This document shows positions 25,083-27,822 of a stretch of 27,822 nucleotides of DNA, piece after piece. The position numbers and the translations under genes are program-made. Origin of the DNA: JAUSPI01 sp964650385. Lineage in GTDB: Bacteria > Desulfobacterota > Syntrophia > Syntrophales > JADFWA01. Position 1 is the stretch's first letter. Each line of letters begins with the position of its first letter. The notes below the pieces were generated by a model. That model did not search any database and was not told where the DNA came from. It saw nothing but the letters and a program-made list of their open reading frames with translations. The stretch is taken from contig CAZYTP010000027.1 in NCBI GenBank assembly GCA_964650385.1, positions 1 through 27,822 of the forward strand. Reading direction: 5' to 3'.

Positions 25083-25361
25083 TCTGTGCACCTCGCAATT
25101 TTTTATTTTCAGTACCATATCTGTGTATTTTATGCAATAGAAGCGGTTGTTCATAGGCAGTGAAACCTCAAAGGGCTGTCAGGGGTTTAAGAGCTGCAAC
25201 CAAATACCGCCGGATCTCCGTATCTCCTCTGTAGAGTAAAATGGTCTGTTGCCATGCATTATTCTGTTTGACAGTTCTTAACAGGCATGTTAGTTCTAAG
25301 TTAATTTTGAATGGGAAATTATTAAAGATTTCATGTTTTCTGATGAAAAATACAGATAGTT

Positions 25362-25476
25362 CTGACCGGGAGTGCACCCGCAAGTCCCGCCTTGTAGGCG
25401 GGGTAAGGGGCGCATAATATAAAATAAACATATTCCTTACCGGGAAGCCCCGCCCTGTGGGCGGGGAGCTTCACTT
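25362..25476 (-). repeat. GC-rich three-stem intergenic element, copy 3 (inverted)
   Basis: The reverse complement matches copies 1 and 2 over the full length. It is the best preserved copy. Hairpin CCCGCC-TTGTA-GGCGGG lies at 25386-25402, long-range stem GGTAAGG/CCTTACC at 25402-25408 and 25435-25441, and hairpin CCCCGCCC-TGT-GGGCGGGG at 25448-25466, extended by GAAG/CTTC. It fills a third of the 408-base gap between the mutase gene and hflK and ends four bases before the hflK ribosome site, so it lies in the hflK leader. The rest of that gap (25083-25361) shows no gene and no convincing promoter. Confidence 0.9.
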
Positions 25477-25490
25477 TTAGAGGTGTTATT

Positions 25491-26537
25491 ATGGGTTGGC
25501 AAGATGGTGACAAAAATCCATGGGAGGGCAAAGGGCAGCCTGACTTAAAGGTTGTGATGGATACAATCAAGAAATTAATGCCGTTTAGACTTCCGTCGTT
25601 TATGGGACGGCATGGACTGGTTCCCCTGTTGATAGCGGCAGCATTTCTGTTGTGGCTGGCGTCCGGCATCTACTTCGTTGCTCCAGACGAAATAGGGGTA
25701 GTAAAAAGGTTTGGCGAGGCGGTTCGCTCCACACAGTCTGGTCCTCATTATCACCTGCCAGCTCCGATTGAATCGGTGTTAAAACCGAAAGTGACCCAGG
25801 TGCGAAGAATAGAGGTAGGTTTCAGGACGATCGGCGATAAGCAACACGGACGTTTCAGCGCAGTTCAGGCGGAAAGCCTTATGTTAACAAAGGGTGAAAA
25901 TATAGTAAATATGACCTTCATCGTTCAATATAAGATAAGTGACGCGATGAATTATCTGTTTAACGTGAGAGAACAGGACAAGACAGTAAAGGATGCGGCT
26001 GAAGCGGCGATGAGAGAAGTTGCCGGAAGTAACGCCATCGATGATATTCTTACCGTAGGGAAGTTTCAGGTTCAGCAGGATACCAAAGAGATACTTCAAA
26101 GGATATTGGACAGTTATAATGCAGGAATACATATAGTGGCCGTTCAGCTTCAGGATGTCCATCCTCCCGATCAGGTTATGGCAGCTTTCAAGGATGTTGC
26201 CAGTGCCAAGGAGGATAAAGCCAAAATGGTCAATGAGGCTTATGGATACCGTAATGAGATTCTGCCCAAGGCAAAGGGAAAAGCATCCCAGATTACAAAT
26301 GATGCCGTTGCCTATAAAGAATCAAGGATCATTTCTGCACAGGGAGATGTGAGCAGGTTTTTGCAGATCCTCAAGCAGTACAAGATGGCCAAGGACGTTA
26401 CGAAGAAACGGCTATACATAGAGACGATGGAAGAGATAATGCCTTCGATCAACAAGATCGTCATTGAGGGTAAAATAGGGGGCAATGTATTGCCGTATCT
26501 TCCGTTGAAGAAGGGAATAACGGAAATCAATAAGTAG
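25491..26537 (+). CDS. hflK: HflK, membrane protease regulator of the SPFH family
   Basis: HflK forms with HflC a large inner-membrane cage around the FtsH protease and limits its access to substrates. The protein is 348 residues. It has the family's N-terminal cytoplasmic stretch with NPWEGKGQPDL, one membrane segment (about 42-62) and then the SPFH/band 7 domain beginning YFVAPDEIGVVKRFG. A long helical region rich in Ala, Lys and Glu follows (about 230-310). ATG 25491 has GAGGTG at 25480-25485, right after the inverted repeat element. hflC lies 51 bases downstream behind a hairpin. FtsH is not encoded in this window. Confidence 0.95.
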   Translation: MGWQDGDKNPWEGKGQPDLKVVMDTIKKLMPFRLPSFMGRHGLVPLLIAAAFLLWLASGIYFVAPDEIGVVKRFGEAVRSTQSGPHYHLPAPIESVLKPKVTQVRRIEVGFRTIGDKQHGRFSAVQAESLMLTKGENIVNMTFIVQYKISDAMNYLFNVREQDKTVKDAAEAAMREVAGSNAIDDILTVGKFQVQQDTKEILQRILDSYNAGIHIVAVQLQDVHPPDQVMAAFKDVASAKEDKAKMVNEAYGYRNEILPKAKGKASQITNDAVAYKESRIISAQGDVSRFLQILKQYKMAKDVTKKRLYIETMEEIMPSINKIVIEGKIGGNVLPYLPLKKGITEINK

Positions 26538-26545
26538 TAAATATG

Positions 26546-26577
26546 CCTGCTGGGTGTAACTGTAACCCGCAGGTTTT
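26546..26577 (+). terminator. Hairpin between hflK and hflC, possible attenuator
   Basis: CCTGC-T-GGGT (26546-26555) pairs with ACCCGCAGG (26565-26573), nine pairs with one bulged T and a nine-base loop. Four T follow. It is too weak for full termination but placed to lower hflC relative to hflK or to stabilise the hflK message. The AGGAGG of hflC begins one base after the T-run (26578-26583). Confidence 0.45.
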
Positions 26578-26588
26578 AGGAGGAAATA

Positions 26589-27437
26589 ATGAAAAAGGTA
26601 GAATCACTTGGACTGATTGCTGTGCTGATCGTCTTCATGATAGTTTCGCTTTCTGTTTATACGGTGGACCAGACAGAACAGGCCATAGTCATACAGATGG
26701 GAAAACCGGTCGGACAGGTTTCACAACCGGGACTTCACTTTAAGCTACCCTTTGTTCAGCGGGTAGTTTTATTTGAGAGCAGGATATTATTATACGACGC
26801 CCCCCCTGCCGAGATACTCACCAAAGACAAAAAGAATCTCGTGGTTGACAACTATACCAAATGGAAAATTATCGATCCGCTGAAGTTTTACAAAACCGTT
26901 AAGAGTGAGATTGGAGCGCAGTCGCGGCTCGACGATATTGTCTATGCGCAGCTCAGGGTTGAGCTGGGGAAGCATGACCTGGTGGATATCGTTTCGAAAA
27001 CGAGAGACGAGGTTATGAAGATAGTAAGCGATAAATCTGATGCTCATGCAAGCGGTTACGGTATAAAAGTTGTTGATGTAAGGGTCAAGCGGGCAGATCT
27101 CCCCGAACAGAACGAAAAACACGTCTTTGACAGGATGAGGGCGGAGAGAGAAAGACAGGCCAAGCAGTATCGATCCGAAGGTGAAGAAGAATCCGTGAAG
27201 ATAACGGCAAAGGCCGATATGGAAAGGACCATAATACTGGCAAAGGCGTACAGAGAGTCTGAAAAAAACAAGGGAGAAGGGGATGCTCAGGCGGTGAAGA
27301 TCTATGCAGACGCCTATAAACAAGACTCGGAATTCTTTGAATTTACAAGAAGCCTCGAAGCCTATAAAAAGACGCTCAAAAAGGACACGACACTGGTAAT
27401 TTCCCCTGATGTAAAATTTTTCAAGTATCTTAAGTAG
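26589..27437 (+). CDS. hflC: HflC, membrane protease regulator of the SPFH family
   Basis: This is the partner of HflK. It has 282 residues, one N-terminal membrane segment (about 7-25), then the SPFH domain starting VDQTEQAIVIQMGKP. The region GYGIKVVDVRVKRADLPEQ is followed by a long helix with DRMRAERERQAKQYRSEGEE, the HflC hallmark. ATG 26589 has AGGAGG at 26578-26583. The message ends in a strong terminator 90 bases downstream. No protease site is expected: HflC is related to proteins once thought to be proteases but acts as a scaffold. Confidence 0.95.
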   Translation: MKKVESLGLIAVLIVFMIVSLSVYTVDQTEQAIVIQMGKPVGQVSQPGLHFKLPFVQRVVLFESRILLYDAPPAEILTKDKKNLVVDNYTKWKIIDPLKFYKTVKSEIGAQSRLDDIVYAQLRVELGKHDLVDIVSKTRDEVMKIVSDKSDAHASGYGIKVVDVRVKRADLPEQNEKHVFDRMRAERERQAKQYRSEGEEESVKITAKADMERTIILAKAYRESEKNKGEGDAQAVKIYADAYKQDSEFFEFTRSLEAYKKTLKKDTTLVISPDVKFFKYLK

Positions 27438-27523
27438 TGACGGTTAACAACGGTACATCTTTGGTGTTAGCTATAAATCTTTGATGTTACAAAGAAGGAT
27501 GGAATCATGGGCAGATTGTAAAC

Positions 27524-27560
27524 AAAACCCCGTTTCTCAAATGAAGAGACGGGGTTTTTT
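27524..27560 (+). terminator. Rho-independent terminator of hflKC
   Basis: AACCCCGTTTCT pairs with AGAGACGGGGTT over twelve positions with one G-U pair, loop CAAATGA, and a T-run follows (27555-27560, then GTTTTG). A-residues before the stem could let it work on the minus strand as well. Confidence 0.9.
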
Positions 27561-27695
27561 GTTTTGAGAATTTGTAAGCTGGACAGATGGCAAAAAGCGA
27601 GACCTGACACAGAGCTGCCTATTAATATACGATTAAAATCAAGAAACAATATATTAATATCCAATATTATTGATTTAGTTCTTAACATTTAATGG

Positions 27696-27816
27696 TTCAC
27701 GTCGCTTCGCGACGTGAATGCCGAGCTGCGCTGCGCTTCCACGATTGGCCCACGCCGCAAAGCGGCGTGAAACCTATAAGGATTGAGTCGATCCGCGAAG
27801 CGGTCGAACTCAATCC
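27696..27816. repeat. Cluster of three perfect or near-perfect hairpins at the window end
   Basis: Three palindromes stand in a row. The first is TTCACGTCGC-TTC-GCGACGTGAA (27696-27718). The second is CACGCCGC-AAA-GCGGCGTG (27751-27769). The third is GGATTGAGT...ACTCAATCC (27780-27816) with an inner CCGC-GAA-GCGG and a 4-by-4 internal loop. All have three-base loops. The 385-base region after hflC holds only the terminator, an AT-rich stretch (about 27610-27690) and this cluster; I see no gene. The array may continue past the window. Confidence 0.7.
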
Positions 27817-27822
27817 ATTGTT

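Noticed and set aside
25268..25296. TTGACA (25268-25273) with TAGTTC 17 bases on, as an hflK promoter
   Set aside because: The -35 is perfect but the -10 matches only two of six consensus positions, and the site is about 195 bases from hflK with a strong structured repeat between. Not strong enough to list.
25362..25476. Three-stem element as a tRNA-like or riboswitch structure
   Set aside because: The three-stem fold recalls a cloverleaf, but there is no acceptor stem, no T-loop text and no known aptamer sequence. Multiple copies in both orientations argue for a repeat.
27438..27523. Small gene between hflC and its terminator
   Set aside because: No frame longer than about 20 codons has a ribosome site. 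It reads as an ordinary 3' untranslated stretch.
1..27822. CRISPR array, prophage, insertion sequence, toxin-antitoxin, secretion or defence cluster
   Set aside because: I looked on both strands and found no regularly spaced repeats, no transposase or integrase text and no such gene pairs. All sizeable genes have housekeeping or known-family assignments.

Overview
The window looks like a chromosomal core segment of a diderm (Gram-negative) bacterium, most likely from Desulfobacterota (the former Deltaproteobacteria). Four things suggest this: the conserved run rpsB-tsf-pyrH-frr-uppS-cdsA-dxr-rseP; a short psd paired with pssA; a small DUF465 gene; and the pairing of DUF4387 with an AtuA-type protein. 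The phylum is inferred from gene order and protein style, because no search could be run. Base composition looks moderately AT-rich by eye, and TTG and GTG starts are common.

Layout. Positions 1-673 hold the wreck of a SUMF1/formylglycine-generating-enzyme-like gene with an internal deletion and a frameshift. Next come a membrane-anchored M23 endopeptidase, a terminator, secA and argJ. A promoter and a leader with two mutually exclusive hairpins precede rpsB. The translation and envelope operon then runs rpsB-tsf, a repeat gap, pyrH-frr-uppS-cdsA-dxr-rseP. After it lie tsaB, DUF465, psd-pssA-asd, rsmD, coaD-aminotransferase, adk, a UvrD/PcrA-like helicase and the DUF4387/AtuA pair. One minus-strand gene, a phosphomannomutase/phosphoglucomutase, converges on AtuA. 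hflK-hflC close the coding part, followed by a strong terminator and a cluster of hairpins.

How the genes work together. CdsA makes CDP-diacylglycerol, which PssA and then Psd turn into phosphatidylethanolamine. Dxr and UppS bracket isoprenoid precursor and undecaprenyl carrier synthesis for the cell wall that the M23 enzyme trims. RseP and HflK/HflC act in membrane proteolysis. RpsB, Tsf, Frr, RsmD and TsaB serve translation. PyrH, Adk, CoaD, ArgJ and Asd supply nucleotides, CoA and amino acids.

The protein-coding part is mostly ordinary housekeeping. The unusual content is between genes. Many larger gaps carry a palindromic element, and at least two multi-copy families can be defined. One is a roughly 115-nt GC-rich three-stem element with three full copies and two fragments. 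The other is a roughly 115-nt AAAGTG-type element with two copies and a covarying central hairpin. I found no tRNA, rRNA, CRISPR array, transposase, phage gene or defence system, and no convincing new multi-gene system.
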